Shown here: positions 40,236 to 51,529 of the stretch, piece after piece
Position numbering within the stretch: the first letter of the stretch is position 1
Layout: each line of letters starts with the position of its first letter
Origin: Staphylotrichum longicolle
Lineage: Eukaryota > Ascomycota > Sordariomycetes > Sordariales > Chaetomiaceae
Length of the DNA: 64,000 nt
Direction: 5' to 3'
Assembly (NCBI GenBank): GCA_019096155.1
Contig: JAHCVI010000005.1
Span: 816,468 to 880,467 of the forward strand
The notes under the pieces: generated by a model
Databases searched by the model: none
What the model was told of the DNA's origin: nothing
The model's input: the letters and a program-made list of their open reading frames with translations, nothing else
Position numbers and translations under genes: made by a program

Positions 40236-42094
40236 ACGTGGTCCACATGCGAAAGTCCCACACGGGCGAAAGTCCCACGAAATCATACCATCGCAACAAA
40301 ATCCACATTAATTCTACTTAGCTAGCTCAAAACAAATAAAACTACTCGGAATCGTCTTCCTTAGACGTTTCTACAACTATCTGACATGTACGCGCATTGT
40401 GGCCTGGTTCGCCGCAGTTGCCACAACGCCGCGCACGCGTCTCGACCCTTGGCTTCCGACCACTACCCGCCTGTGTTTCCTCCTTGATCTGCACCTCAAC
40501 GTCTCTCTCTCCCTGTAAATCCTGTGCGTTCTGTATAGAAAGCGATCCTCCTTTTCGGAGCCGTTTTTCTTAGCTCTCCGACGCTTGCTAAGTGCCTCAT
40601 TTGCTGCTTGGAGGCTCTGGATCTCTGCCTTCAACAATGCCAACTGATGTATGACCCTAGACGTCCCTTTCGTAAACATATCGACCGCCTTTAAAATCTC
40701 AGTTGGAGAGCTATTTTGATGCCGAGTAATTCGATTCTTAATGAGGGTGGACTGCGAGGAGGCTTCGATTGGGTTGTTCGGGGTCTTGGAAACCCAGGCG
40801 TGCGCACTACCGGGCCGCGAGTTCGAGGGCGTTGGCGTCTTTAGACGGATGTCGAGCTGGGAGATCACCTTCTCGGGGTTAAAAGGAATAATTCTAGTAC
40901 CTCGAAAACCTCCTTGAATATTTTCGGGGGTTAGGGCGGCCTGGAAAGCAGCGTAGAACGCGGGGAAGAAGTCCTCCTTGGTGATGTGGGTAATAGTTGC
41001 CCGTATCATCCCCTCGATCTGCTTGCCGTATGCCGTCTTGAGCGGGCTAAAACATCCAACATCGAGCGGCTGGAGAATGTGAGACGAGTGGGGAGGCATG
41101 TAGAGCGTAATGATATTGTTCTCCTTGCAGTAGAGCTCGAAGTCGGTCGAGTGGTGGCTGTCGTGGCCGTCGAGGATAAGGAGGCGATGAACCCCGACTG
41201 TTCGAGCTTTGGTATACTTGTCGAAGTGCTGAATCCATTCTAGGCCTCTCTCGTTGGTTGTCCAACCGTTTTCGGATGTCGCAATGACCTAGTCGTTCGG
41301 CAATGGGCTGTTCTCGTACCAAGAGGAGAGGTGATACCTGCCCTTGACGATGATAAACGGCGGGATCGCCCAGCCAGTCGCATTGACGCCCTGAATCACC
41401 GTTGCCCATTCACGATTGCCAGGCTGCTTCAACTTTGCCCTGCCACGCCGTTCGGAGCTTGTAACAACCATTGCAGTCGAGATGACGCCCATCTGAAACC
41501 CGGTCTCGTCGAAGTTGTAGATGTCGGCCTCCTGGATACCGTACTTCGCGATTGTGTTCCGCACAAGCGCAAACCAACCGCGAATAATCTCCGGATCTTC
41601 GCATTGGGCCCTCTAGTAGTCGTATTTCCGATTGAAACGCGTGGTGAGCTCCAGGTACCGTTTGACGAAGGTTGAAGCCCAATTGACTCCGACGCATCGC
41701 GTGTCGCGTTCGGCAAGTAGTCGGTTGGCTATATCTTCCATACTAGACAAGCGGGGAGGAAATCCTTTAGAATCTAGGTCGAGGATATACTAAACAATGA
41801 CCGATTCCTCTAGGTCAGTTAGTTTCCGTGAGTTGGCTGGAATGTCGCGTCGCGATTGCTGACCGCGTCGACGTTGACTAAGCTTCTCGTGATTAACGGA
41901 ATAGATCTTTGCTACAGCTCTTAGGCTTAGCTTTGGGTCATTTTCTATTGCCTGGAGGGCCAAGTGCACTCGGGTTTCGTCGTTTTGTTAAGGCATATCG
42001 CGTTGCAAAGGAAAGCCCAAAAGAAGGTAGAAGACGTAGAGGTGCAATGTTATGGGACTTTCGCCCGTGTGGGACTTTCGCATGTGGACTACAT
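40236..42094 (-). mobile_element. Complete Fot1/pogo-type transposon, RIP-inactivated
   Basis: The element is 1,859 bp between TA dinucleotides at 40234-40235 and 42095-42096. Its terminal inverted repeats are about 40 bp: the left reads ACGTGGTCCACATGCGAAAG and continues TCCCACACGGGCGAAAGTCC; the right, read inward, starts ATGTAGTCCACATGCGAAAG. Each repeat has the word GCGAAAGTCCCA twice. The minus strand carries a single transposase frame (40342-41996) with four premature stops. The length, TA target and TIR size fit Fot1/pogo members of the Tc1/mariner group. It sits 22 bp from the end of another pogo element and 27 bp from a third terminal repeat. Confidence 0.9.
40342..41996 (-). pseudogene. 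Pogo-type DDE transposase with C-terminal zinc knuckle
   Basis: The frame starts at ATG 41996. Order: helix-turn-helix DNA-binding part (AVAKIYSVNHEKLSQRRRG; LAERDTRCVGVNWASTFVKR), DDE core (IYNFDETGFQMG; LLILDGHDSHHS; HSSHILQPLDVGCFSPLK), a basic region (ALSKRRRAKK), then, after a one-base loss near 40,565, a CCHC knuckle CGNCGEPGHNARTC and end at 40342. Premature stops in the main frame lie at 41988 (TAA), 41790, 41613 and 41289 (TAG). The first three replace glutamine and the fourth tryptophan. All fit C-to-T changes at CpA on one strand or the other. The protein would cut and paste at TA sites; this copy cannot. Confidence 0.85.
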
Positions 42095-42122
42095 TAATAT
42101 TTATAACTAACGTAGATAGATA

Positions 42123-42163
42123 ACGTGTTTTATAAGCTGGCCGATAATATAAGCGAGCCGATA
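42123..42163 (+). mobile_element. Pogo-type terminal repeat relic, left end
   Basis: TA is followed by ACGTGTTTTATAAGCTGG, CCGATAATATAAGCGAGCC and GATAGC. The inner unit TATAAGCGAGCCGAT is the same layout as other ends in the window but with GGCCGAT in place of GGTGGG. No partner end was found. Confidence 0.55.
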
Positions 42164-42185
42164 GCTTTCTCCCACCCTACAAACG

Positions 42186-42245
42186 GTATGGTAACGATCT
42201 CAGGAGTGTAACTAAGCTTAAAGAAGAGAACAAGAGGAAAACGGT
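42186..42245 (+). repeat. Repeat flanking the decayed-gene block, second copy at 51,884-51,985
   Basis: Shared words in order are TGGTAACG or TTGTAACG, TCTCAGGAGTGTA, AACTAAGCTTAAAGAAG or AACTGAGCTTGAAGAA, and GAAAACGG. The second copy has about 30 extra bases after GTGTA. The copies are in the same orientation about 9.7 kb apart and bracket the permease to oxidase block. Confidence 0.55.
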
Positions 42246-42487
42246 CCGACCAGCAGTGTAGTTTCTATCTAACCCGATGAGTGCTATTAGGGGAGGGAAG
42301 GGAGAGATACTACTCCAGGGCTTTTAACTGTGATAACTATGGGAGATAAGTGGGTTTTCAGACATTGCTCCTTGTCCATCATTCGCGGCATCTCAATGCC
42401 CGTAGTGAGATGTATAACTAAGGCTAAAAAGTGATTTGTTCGAATCTAACACATAATCTTATAAAACCGCTTCCATCTCGGCCAGCT
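42246..42487. other. 3' flank of the amino-acid permease remnant
   Basis: AT-rich, no gene recognised. Confidence 0.4.
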
Positions 42488-44565
42488 CTACCTCTCCTCC
42501 TCCTCCTACGCCTTAATAATTCCCAACCTCCCGAAGTCCCTCCGCCCCGTATCAAGATCCATCTCCTCCACCCTCATATAACTCGTCCGAAACCACAGCT
42601 TATACCCCAGCCAAAACACCAACACCACCGGCAGCGCGAGACACTACACAAAGAAGTTCTACGCCCTCTCGCTCGCACTCCTCACCTCCCCGTCCTCCTC
42701 CAGCAGAGGCGCGATCGCCACCCACAGTTGCGCCGCTAATACCACCACATTACACAACAACCCCACCCAGCTCCCGACCACCCCGGCCTGCACGCGAAAA
42801 GCCATGTCCGCGACAGACCGGTGCCAGTACGCCCACGCCTTGCGCAGCCGGATGTACGCGAGACAGGTACTCGCCCAGGTGAAGATGGTGCTCAGCCCGC
42901 TAATGGCCAGCAGCCAGTCGAAGACGCGGCCATACTCCTGGTAGCTGGCCAAATAGCCGAGGAAACCAATGCTAGAAGCGACAAGGATGGCGATGAGCAG
43001 GCGGCCGCGGCGGTCGATATAGGCGAAGATGCGCGGGCCTTGGCCTTATTCTACGAGCGCGGCGAGGGTGCGGGAGGAGCCGAAGACAGACGAGTTGCCG
43101 ACCGAGATAACCGACACTAGGATAACGCCGTTCATGATGCTAGGCAGGATGGTAGTGCCGGCGCTTTCGATAGCGATGACGAAGGGGCTGGCCGAGGGGT
43201 CGGCGAGGCTGTTCGCGCCGAGCAGGCGGGGTTCGGTGTAAGGGACGAGAAGACCGACAAGGACTAAGGAGACAATGTAGAAGAGGGTGATACGCCAGAA
43301 GACTTGTTTGATAGCAGTAGGAAGGGATTTGCAAGGGTTGGAGGTTTCAGCTACAGCGAGGCCGACGAGTTCGGTGCTAGCGAAGGCGAAAACGGCCGTC
43401 ACGAAGACAGCGCAGAGCCCTTTGAAGCCATTGTTGAAGGCCCCGGGGTCGGTCCAGTACTAGCCGCCAATGTAGCCGCTTGTTGGGCTGCCGCCGATGT
43501 TGATCACGATGCCTAGAAGGCTTCCGGGGGTCAGCATCATATGGGAGGAAAGGGGCAGGATAAGATAGGAAGGGGCAGACGCACATGAACCCAATAACAG
43601 CCACAACTTTGACGATTGCGAACAGAAATTCGGCCTCGCCATAGCCACGGATACCGATCAGATTAATCACAACGATGACCACAAGAAAGACGGTCACAAA
43701 GATTGACGGAGGTAACGACGAATTCCAGTATCCCACCGTCAGCACACCCGCGATGATCTCCAACAGGAGCACTACAATCCACTGCAGGGCATAACTATAA
43801 TATCAAGCGTCAGCTTTCATATTTTTCAAACCGATGGCCAAGCTCAACCCTCCCCCATTGCCAGTCATCAGGTGCAAATCAAACTAGAAAGAAAGGAACT
43901 CACTTCCACCCCATTGCAAACCCCCACGACGGATCCAAAAACCTCGTCGAAAACGCCGAAAACGACCCCGCCACCGGAAACACCACCGCCATCTCCCCCA
44001 GCGCCTGCATCGTACACCACAGCATCACCCCCACAATCACATACGCCAACAACACCGACGCCGGGCCTCCCTGGCTCAGCGCCCTACCAGACGCCACAAA
44101 CAGACCCGTCCCGATCGACCCGCCAATAGCAATCATCTACAGATGTCGCCCCTTCAGCTCCCGCGCCAGCATCGTGCTTGCCGTCTGAGCATTGGCCGCG
44201 CGCAGGTCGTAGTACCGCTCGCCCTGGTGCTGGCGGACGACGGAGGGGACTACGCCGAATCTATTCTTGTTAGGAGGAGTGTCCCCGTCGTAGTCTGGGT
44301 CGTGGTCTGAGTAGGTGTTGGTGACGTGCGTGGAGAAGGCGGTGCCTTCGTCGCGCCGGAAGGAGTCGATGAAGCGGCCTATATGGCCTTTCATGCCGCC
44401 GCCGCCGTTGGTAGTGATGGGGGTTGAAATGGCGCGGCGAGAGCCGGGGCATAGCGTACCAGCGTCGGAAATAATAGAGGTTGGGCCGCGCGCGGTGATG
44501 CTGCTGGCTTCGGCTGGGCTACGGGTCCGGCCGAGCCGGTTCATTTCGATGTCGTCGAGGGTCAT
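42488..44565 (-). pseudogene. Amino-acid permease (APC/YAT family), RIP-inactivated
   Basis: From ATG 44565 a hydrophilic N-terminus leads to MIAIGGSIGTGLFVASGRAL, the family signature of fungal amino-acid permeases. Then come QALGEMAVVFPVAGSF, LVGLAVAETSNPCKSLPTAI and a long hydrophobic end (LPVVLVFWLGYKLWFRTSYM). An intron near 43,905-43,803 (GTGAGT to TATAG) restores WNYALQWIVV. In-frame stops lie at 44137, 43460, 43046, 42659, 42644 and 42506. At each the context asks for glutamine (GRHL*MIA, GG*YWT, ALVE*GQG, RA*NF, FV*CLAL, KA*EEE). Five are TAG and one is TAA. A further frame problem lies near 43,540. About twelve helices would import amino acids at the plasma membrane; this copy is dead but otherwise complete. 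Confidence 0.85.
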
Positions 44566-45736
44566 AGTACGTATGTCATTGGGTTTGTTGCTAGGACGTT
44601 TGGGTATTCATAAGGGTTGAGATATGACTGACATCTCGAGTAAGTGGATACTGGCGGATAGGTTGAGACGGAGTAGGCGTCGAATTTCCCTAGTAAGGCA
44701 AGTTCCGAGTCGTTGCTCCAAGAGAAAGTGGCAGATAAGGTCTGTCTTTCGCAGGTATCACCAGCTCCGAAGCCAGTGGGCCTTAGCGTGAAGCGGATGA
44801 TCGGCCGAGGTGGCGACGCAAGGATCGCCAGACGGGGATAAGCTATGTTGGGGATAGCCACTATTCCCCCACCAGAACGTGATCTCCGATATCGACGTCC
44901 CACAAAGACTTTCCCGAACATTTACGAGGCAAATATCCTCAGCAGCTTTCTTATACTTCAGACACGCCAGCACTGTGACACCAATATATCGTTTGGCGAG
45001 TCAAGGCTGGCCTATAATTGGGTAAAGGGATATCTGTCAGACTCAACGGCGATTGGAGCTCGGCAGTGGCACTAGATAGATCCACCAAGCCATCGCCCGC
45101 CAACACTGATATCCAATTCATATACATAGCTATAGTCCATTATAAGGTTGCGTTTGACTTATTGCAGGGTCTGCCGTTGCCTATATTAGCGGCCCTCCGA
45201 GAACCGATAGCGTGGTATCGGGGGTAGACGCAGCCCTGGGAGGGTGACCCTCTTATCGTATTCTCTGCCGAACTACGGCATGAGATTGAAGGGGCAGACT
45301 CGCGGCGCAGTTGGTGACAGGCAGCATGTTGGAGCGGGAAAAGGAAGTCTTGAATTAAACTGGTCATCTCCTTGTCTCCGACTAAATGCAGACTGAATGT
45401 AGAATAGAACCAACGCGCCGTGTCTAATACGACAGACAATTACGTAAAGGCCAAGTGATGACGTTCGCTAGCGGAGCTCGAAGCCCCTGTCGAACCTGCA
45501 GCAATTCCCACGAGGCATCGTCTGGGGAACTCCACTGTAACAACTCACCTCCAGTTGCATTCAACACTCCAAAAGCTGAAATATGAAAAAAGCCAATAGC
45601 TACAGGCCGGCCAGTTCCGTTGGATACTTTTAGGGAACCTCACCGATAGTGCTTGCCCGGGCTCAAGGACGGGCCGCACTCGAGGCTCGCTAGATCGGGG
45701 TCCTGGGTCAAGGGTGGCCGGATCTAGTAGTCACTA
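44566..45736. other. AT-rich intergenic, no gene recognised
   Basis: Frames here are short and interrupted. The promoter of the permease remnant would lie at its left end. I see no terminal repeats. Confidence 0.45.
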
Positions 45737-47175
45737 CTAGCTATACCGTAGAATACATTGTACATTCCTAGTTGAACCTCCTTGTCCAGAGTTCGAGTTG
45801 GGCAGCGAGCCCAGTTCCTTCAGGGGAACACCCGCTCCTCGCGCTCTTCCCCTGGCACTCGCCGTGACCACGCCATCAGCAGGTCTAAGCACCAATCCGT
45901 TCGTGTTTTCCATCCTCTCCCCAGCGTTTGTCGCTGAGGAAACTATAACCTGGATCGTCGTATTCTTGATGACCCCTCCCACCTCTGGCGTTGCCGTATT
46001 GAACCTGCTCCTCGGGATCAACGAATCCAAACTCTCCATCCTCCTTATAGCCTCCTCCCAATGGTTTACAACTACGGATTGCTTCAAGTCCTCCATCTCA
46101 ACCCTCCTACTCTCTACCCTTACCTCCCTCACCCTCCCCACTCCTTCCTCCCTGCTATCCGAATCCCCATCTCGCCAAGCCACCTTCTTCCCTTTTCTCG
46201 ACCTTAACTCCCTTCTCGTGCTTCCCAACTCCGACTCCGTAGGCTACAACGGCCGGAACCTCTTCTTCTTCAACCCTATATCCCCTCACAAACGTCCCAA
46301 TAGTCAACGCATTCGCCGTAAAACACGCCATCAAGATCTCTGCCGACGCCCACATCGTCCGTATCGCCTAGTAACCCCCCTCCCTCAAAATCTCCGGTAC
46401 CCTATAAACCGCCACAACCACTGTAAACAAATGCAGACAAAACAATATAACAAGCAACATCTTCCTCCCTACCAACAGTCGACTCTTCACCACGATCGGC
46501 ACAGGGAATACCACCAACAACAGATCCGTAAAAACATTGCAGACCGTCACGGTAAGGAGATGGGCGTAACCCTAGCGGCAGCGGCCGCCCGGGTCGGGGA
46601 GGACTTGGAAGTAGTAAGGGAAGGGCTGGCACTCGGCGAGGTCGGCGACGAGGACGGCGAGAAAGGTCAGCGCTAGGGAGACGCGCGTAAAGCGTAGTAG
46701 GAGGGTGTGCCGGTTGCGGCCCGAGGAGGCGACGAGGCGGTCGAAGAATTCGAGGGTGACGATTTTGAGGAGCCAGAGGCTAACCGGGGGGTTAGAGTTT
46801 GTATACTTTGAGGGTAAGGGGAATTGGAGTAGAGGGACTTACATGGCTAGGTAGAGGATACAGCTGACGAAGACAAGGCGGCTGGCGATAGAGCGGTAGT
46901 CAATGTCGGTGGGTGTAAGTGCAAGGGTATCGTCGATAAGGACGTTATTAGTGCCGTAGAGGAGGATAGGGTGGACGAACGCTATACGCAGGAAAAGGGG
47001 TATCAGGGCGAGCGCAGCTACCTTGTCTTCGCCGAAAAGTGTTTCCACGCGTATATAACGGCCAATAAGGCGGAGGACAATGATCATAGCGCACATCGCC
47101 ATGATCCACCAAGATGTGAACAGTGTCGACTTGTCTTCGCTAAACGGCCTAGCCGGCAGCGGGGGCGAGTAGAGC
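45737..47175 (-). pseudogene. PTH11-like (fungal rhodopsin-domain) receptor, RIP-inactivated
   Basis: Hydrophobic segments run LFTSWWIMAMCAMIIVLRLI, RIAFVHPILLYGTNN, SRLVFVSCILYLAM, then a GTAAGT intron (about 46,845-46,785). They continue with WLLKIVTLEFFDRLVASSGR, RVSLALTFLAVLVADLAECQ, VTVCNVFTDLLLVVFPVPIV, ILFCLHLFTVVVAVYRVPEI and ASAEILMACFTANALTIG. This is the topology and motif order of PTH11-like integral membrane proteins, putative receptors for surface or nutrient cues. TAG stops at 46572 (GRCR*GYAHL) and 46368 (EGGY*AIRTM) stand where glutamine is expected. The cytoplasmic tail to 45737 (VNHWEEAIRRMESLDSLIPR) is in a shifted frame from about 46,190. Confidence 0.75.
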
Positions 47176-48984
47176 CCTATAGCGATATAGCTATGGCGTG
47201 AGTGTGTCGGGCAAGGCCAACACCGTCGATGAGGGAACCTGAAGGAGAGGATAGAAGGCGAGGCTGGAGATCGGGAGGGAGGACGCAATGCCTTGTCTCG
47301 AAGCTGCGTCAATTTCTAGGTAACGTCAAGGAATTGGCATACTTCTAGCTAAATTGGTTCAATACTCGATGCGTGGTGCAGGCTGCAAAGCCGTTGCATT
47401 TTGTCCCGCACGCATGGGATGGACATTTCCCCAATGACGCCTTCTTTCCGAGGAGCGCCATTTTCCGGGGCCGCTAACATGGATGGCGAGTGTTCTGCAA
47501 GGGTGCCAGTCTCTATGGCTGGCTAGGTCTAAAGCTCCACAAGGAGAGCAGCAGGCAGACGATATCATCCGGTGTTATTTAGCAGTTGAGAGACGTCAAA
47601 TGGACTAGAGTCCAGCATAGAGACTAATGGAGGAGGCGAGGCGGGGACTTGCCCCGTTCTAGCGATATAGTGCCCCGCTGGAGTTTGAAACTAGCGCGAC
47701 CTCGGCAGCAGCTCAAGGTCTAGCCAAGATAAGGTAATAGGTCTTGACCCGATATAGGAAGGGGGGCATCTTCATCGATTTATCGGGCACGGTGTTTTGT
47801 GCTGGTGCGTCAGGGCGTGCGAATCAATGATTCAGGTGCGCGGACGTATATGCTTCGTGGTGGTTTGCGCCACACGGTTTGGGATCACAACCCGGGCCGA
47901 ATTCAAATCGCGCTAACGATCTGACCGAGTCTAAGACCGCGGCTAAACAAGCCACTCGCTACGCCGGGGAGAAGAGTCCCAGGAACCGACTGTGGTGATG
48001 TATAGCTTCCGGCTCTCTCGACTCTCGTTTCCTCGTCCGGATGCTTGGGATCGATCGGGAGGGCGGCTCAGCGTGGCCTGTCTGTTTTCGATCGAGACCG
48101 TCTCTAGCAGGTATAGGCGGAGGGAGCAGGCAGGTTTCCCATAAATCCAATGGATGGGGGATCGAATGATAGTGTTAGAGCGGCGTTGTTGCTAGGTTAA
48201 TCCGCTGTGTGCCGTTTAAAGGTTTATATCATTGTGCCGTGGTATATGAAGGTGTGGGATACGATGTTAAAGGAGGCCCCGCTTTCAACGTCACCCTTAG
48301 GCTTCGCCATTGAGCGCTCGTCATTGGCAATATAAATCAGTCAAGAGAACGAGGATGATATGGGACGATCCAGCCTTGGCTGCTCGGAACTAGCTCACCC
48401 TTGGGTTCTTGCTAGGTAAGTGGAGAAAACAAGCCCAGGTTAACGAGCCAGGTTAGTGTATGCTCGGGTCATCACTTCACCCTTAGGGGTAGTAAAACAT
48501 CAGTCACGTGGTTACCTAGGAAACAGCGTGGTACTAAAGCAAAGCCACTTTTGCAAGCGGCTTCGGGGGCTCCCAGAGTTGTACTTAGGAGAGATAGATA
48601 GTCAAGGTTATAAAACAACTTACTCTTTATGCCTTCAATTGCTAGATTGCCTATGTGCATCTGCCAGTTTGGTGGCTTAGGTTGGCTGTAACCGCGCAAA
48701 TTCTACATATATAGCCCTAACCCCGAACGATACGTACAAAGCGGTGAATATTTGCGGTCGGCGAAGCCCGCATCCAATCCTCCCTAGCATACCTGCTCCT
48801 ACGTTCTCGTTCGGCAGGGGTATACTTCGTAGGTTCAGGGCCCCGGCTAGCTATCCAGGTTATCCTCCCACAGTACGGACAAGGGATCTCGCCTACCATC
48901 AGGGAATACTGGTCTCTCTAAAGGTGGCCACAGGAAAATCACGTCCTCCTTTGGAGCACTCCTTTCCTCCTTCGCCCGCCCCAT
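47176..48984. other. Intergenic within the decayed block
   Basis: No gene recognised. Short frames are broken by many TAG and TAA triplets on both strands, in keeping with the mutated state of the neighbours. A CPYCGR word in a minus-strand frame (48,717-48,899) is too little to call. Confidence 0.45.
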
Positions 48985-50728
48985 CTACACCGCAAACGTA
49001 GTCGTAGGCTTCCATTTCCTCGACTTACGCGGCGTCGTCTCCCTCATTATACTATCGATTTGCTCCAGCGTAAGGCCCTTCATCTCGGGGACTAGGAAAT
49101 ACGCAAAGATCAACGACAGCACATAGAGAGAGCCCCAGATAAAAAACACCTTAGGGCCCAGGTCCGCGGAGCCGGGCTCATTCCCAACCATATAGGGCAC
49201 AATAACCGCGATGATGTAGTTCCAGAACCAATTCGACGCCGTCGAGATGCCCACGCCGCGCGACCGGATCGGCAGGGGAAAACACTCGCTCACGAGCACC
49301 CACCCTACTAGGCCCCAAGTCGCGGCGAAGGAGAAGATATAGACGCAAATGAAGACAATCATGGCCTTGACGGCGTCGCTGTTTTGCACTTCGGCGCGCC
49401 CGGCTATGACCCCCACGCTAGCAACGATGAACTGCGAGATGATCATGCCCATACCGCCCAAGATAAGCAGCATGCGGCGGCCTATATACTCGATCGCCAG
49501 AACGAGACTAGGGTAGAGAGCACGTTGACGAGCGTCGTAACAAGCGAGATGAGGAATGGACTGTGGATGGTACCGAGCTGCTAGAAGAACGTTGTGCCAA
49601 AGTAGAAGATAAAGTTGATGCCTAGTCATATCATATCAGTCACTAAGAGGCAGGATTAGCGGCCATACACTACTCACCTATCAGTTGCTACATCATCTAT
49701 ATGCCTGCTCCGAGAATGGTACGCCGGAGATTGCTATTGCCCTTGAATAGCGACCCCTGGAAGCAGGCCATCCACGATCCGATGTAGCTGGTTTGTAGGA
49801 TGATCTGCATCTCGGACTCGTGATTTGCAACAATCTCGGCCAGCTCGTCCTTGATACAGTCGGAATTGATAGGCTGGCCTCTGACTAGCGAAAGATCCTT
49901 TGCGGCGGCATTGATCTTGCCTTTCATAACATAGAAACGGGGTGACTTGGCTATAGGGGTGTGAGAAAAGTTTCAGACGGCCGGGAATTATACTCACGTA
50001 GGATAAATAGTCCGATGCCCAATATTACAGCCCATAGAAACTAGATACCGATAGGGATACGATACGACCCGGTATCGTTGCGGTTCGAGGTAGAAGATGC
50101 GATACAGTTGGCTAGTAGGATTCCGAGTATGATGCAAAACTAATAGCCGGAAACAAGCGCACCACGGAACCTCCTGGGGGCAACTTCACCCATATACAGC
50201 AGGATAGTGGCAGAGATAAAGCCGACGCCGAGGCCTACGACTAGGCGACCGATTACAAATAGAGCAACTTGGTTCGTTAACACGATCTCGAGGACACAGC
50301 CAAGCGAGAATACGACATAGCCAATAATATTGGTAGGACGGCGGCCAATGATGTCGGCGACGTCTCCAGCGATAAGAGCTCCAAAGAAGGTACCGCAGGA
50401 CAGGATGGACGTCATGAGTGACTTGGTCGTAGACAGCAGAGCAAACTTAGCAGGATCAACGCCAATAGGCTGTCCGGTCTCGTAGTCGTACTGCAGTCCG
50501 GTGTATTGGGTGATGAAGAAGGGCATACCGAGCACCCCTGACATCCAGCCCGTATCGTAGCCAAAGACTGGCGCCGTTAGTACGGGCTGGAGATAGGAGC
50601 CGGGAAGACCCACATATTCCGCCAAACGCAGCGAAGGCGCAGAGCAAGTAGGCTTTGAGGGTCATAGGCGCTTCAACCCTCGACAGATCGGCTGTACCCG
50701 TTACAGGATATACCACAGTGCCGACCAT
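48985..50728 (-). pseudogene. MFS monosaccharide (hexose) transporter, RIP-inactivated
   Basis: The start at ATG 50728 leads, after an intron of 49 nt (GTGGGT, GTACTAAC, GCCAG), to FGYDTGWMSGVLGMPFFITQ. Then come ADIIGRRPTNIIGY (the GRR loop), IGRLVVGLGVGFISAT, EVAPRRFRGALVSGY, WGLVGWVLVSECFPLPIRSR and the end LVPEMKGLTLEQIDSIM. These are sugar-porter signatures of fungal high-affinity hexose transporters and sensors. In-frame TAGs stand at 50140 (SGY*FCI), 50041 (IGI*FLW), 49697 and 49688 (AGI*MM*QLIGIN) and 49581 (TFF*QLGT), all at glutamine positions. Twelve helices are otherwise traceable. Another frame break lies near 49,500-49,560. Confidence 0.85.
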
Positions 50729-51390
50729 ATTGTCTAGAATAATGTCTGGATGTCAGGGTCCAGGCTCGCAATAGGGGAAGAGCTGATGCCAGACGGGAGG
50801 CCAATAAGGCAAGCGCGCGGAGGGGATGTTGGATATAGACAAGCAAATTGTAGATGTAGCCAGAGGGGTCTTCCCTGCAACCGCGGGGTTCAGGTTGCGT
50901 TGTCGGTCTAGAACATTGGCCATAAGACCATTAGCCATGAGACCATTGTCGCCTAAGGGCAGTCTAGGACCGGAGCGGAATGATACAAAGGAGGCGGGAA
51001 TTGCGACATGACAATAGGTGAAGACGTAGAGTTCCCCGCCCCTCCTCCGCTTTTTGCACAGGACGGTAAGGGAAAAGCGGCATTCATCCAGGTCTTGAAA
51101 TGTTCACTGGTTTCCTCACTCTGACACCGGCTAGCTGTGCTAGCGACTCAACAGATACTTTACAGTGCCACGGAGAGTGCTGTGTCTCTCGTTTGTCAAT
51201 CCGTGTCGACAGAAACAATCTCCCCTCCCCCTTACCCTAGATAGTGGCATGTTTGTGGGGCTTAGGGGGCGATCAAGCGGGTCCTAAGTGGTCTTGTGAT
51301 CCTAAAGCAGGCGCGCCAAGGCTCTGACGCTTTGATGTGTGGCTTCTCTGTCAACAGGGATATAGCATCAAGAGAGAGACCGTTCCAAAC
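50729..51390. other. Intergenic, no gene recognised
   Basis: This is the upstream region of the transporter remnant. I see no coding sequence or terminal repeats. Confidence 0.45.
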
Positions 51391-51517
51391 AGCCAGCACA
51401 ATTGCCACAATCAGCATTAAAACACAGCCACGCACTGCCACAGCACGTGAGACTCGGCCCAGTTTCCTTCGCTCTTCCACACGGGATCAAGGTGGCGACC
51501 CCACCGACTGTTCTAGA
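51391..51517. repeat. Second copy of the repeat at 712-885
   Basis: Shared words in order are CACAATTGCCACAA, AAAACACA, CACAGCAC, TCGGCCCA, ATCAAGGTGG and CTGTTC-AGA. It adjoins the 3' break of the glyoxal oxidase remnant (about 51,530), so it marks a rearrangement edge. Confidence 0.55.
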
Positions 51518-51529
51518 TGCTTAACCATA

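Noticed and set aside
45798..46676. 292-residue plus-strand frame
   Set aside because: Antisense shadow of the PTH11-like receptor; low-complexity Ser/Leu/Pro composition.
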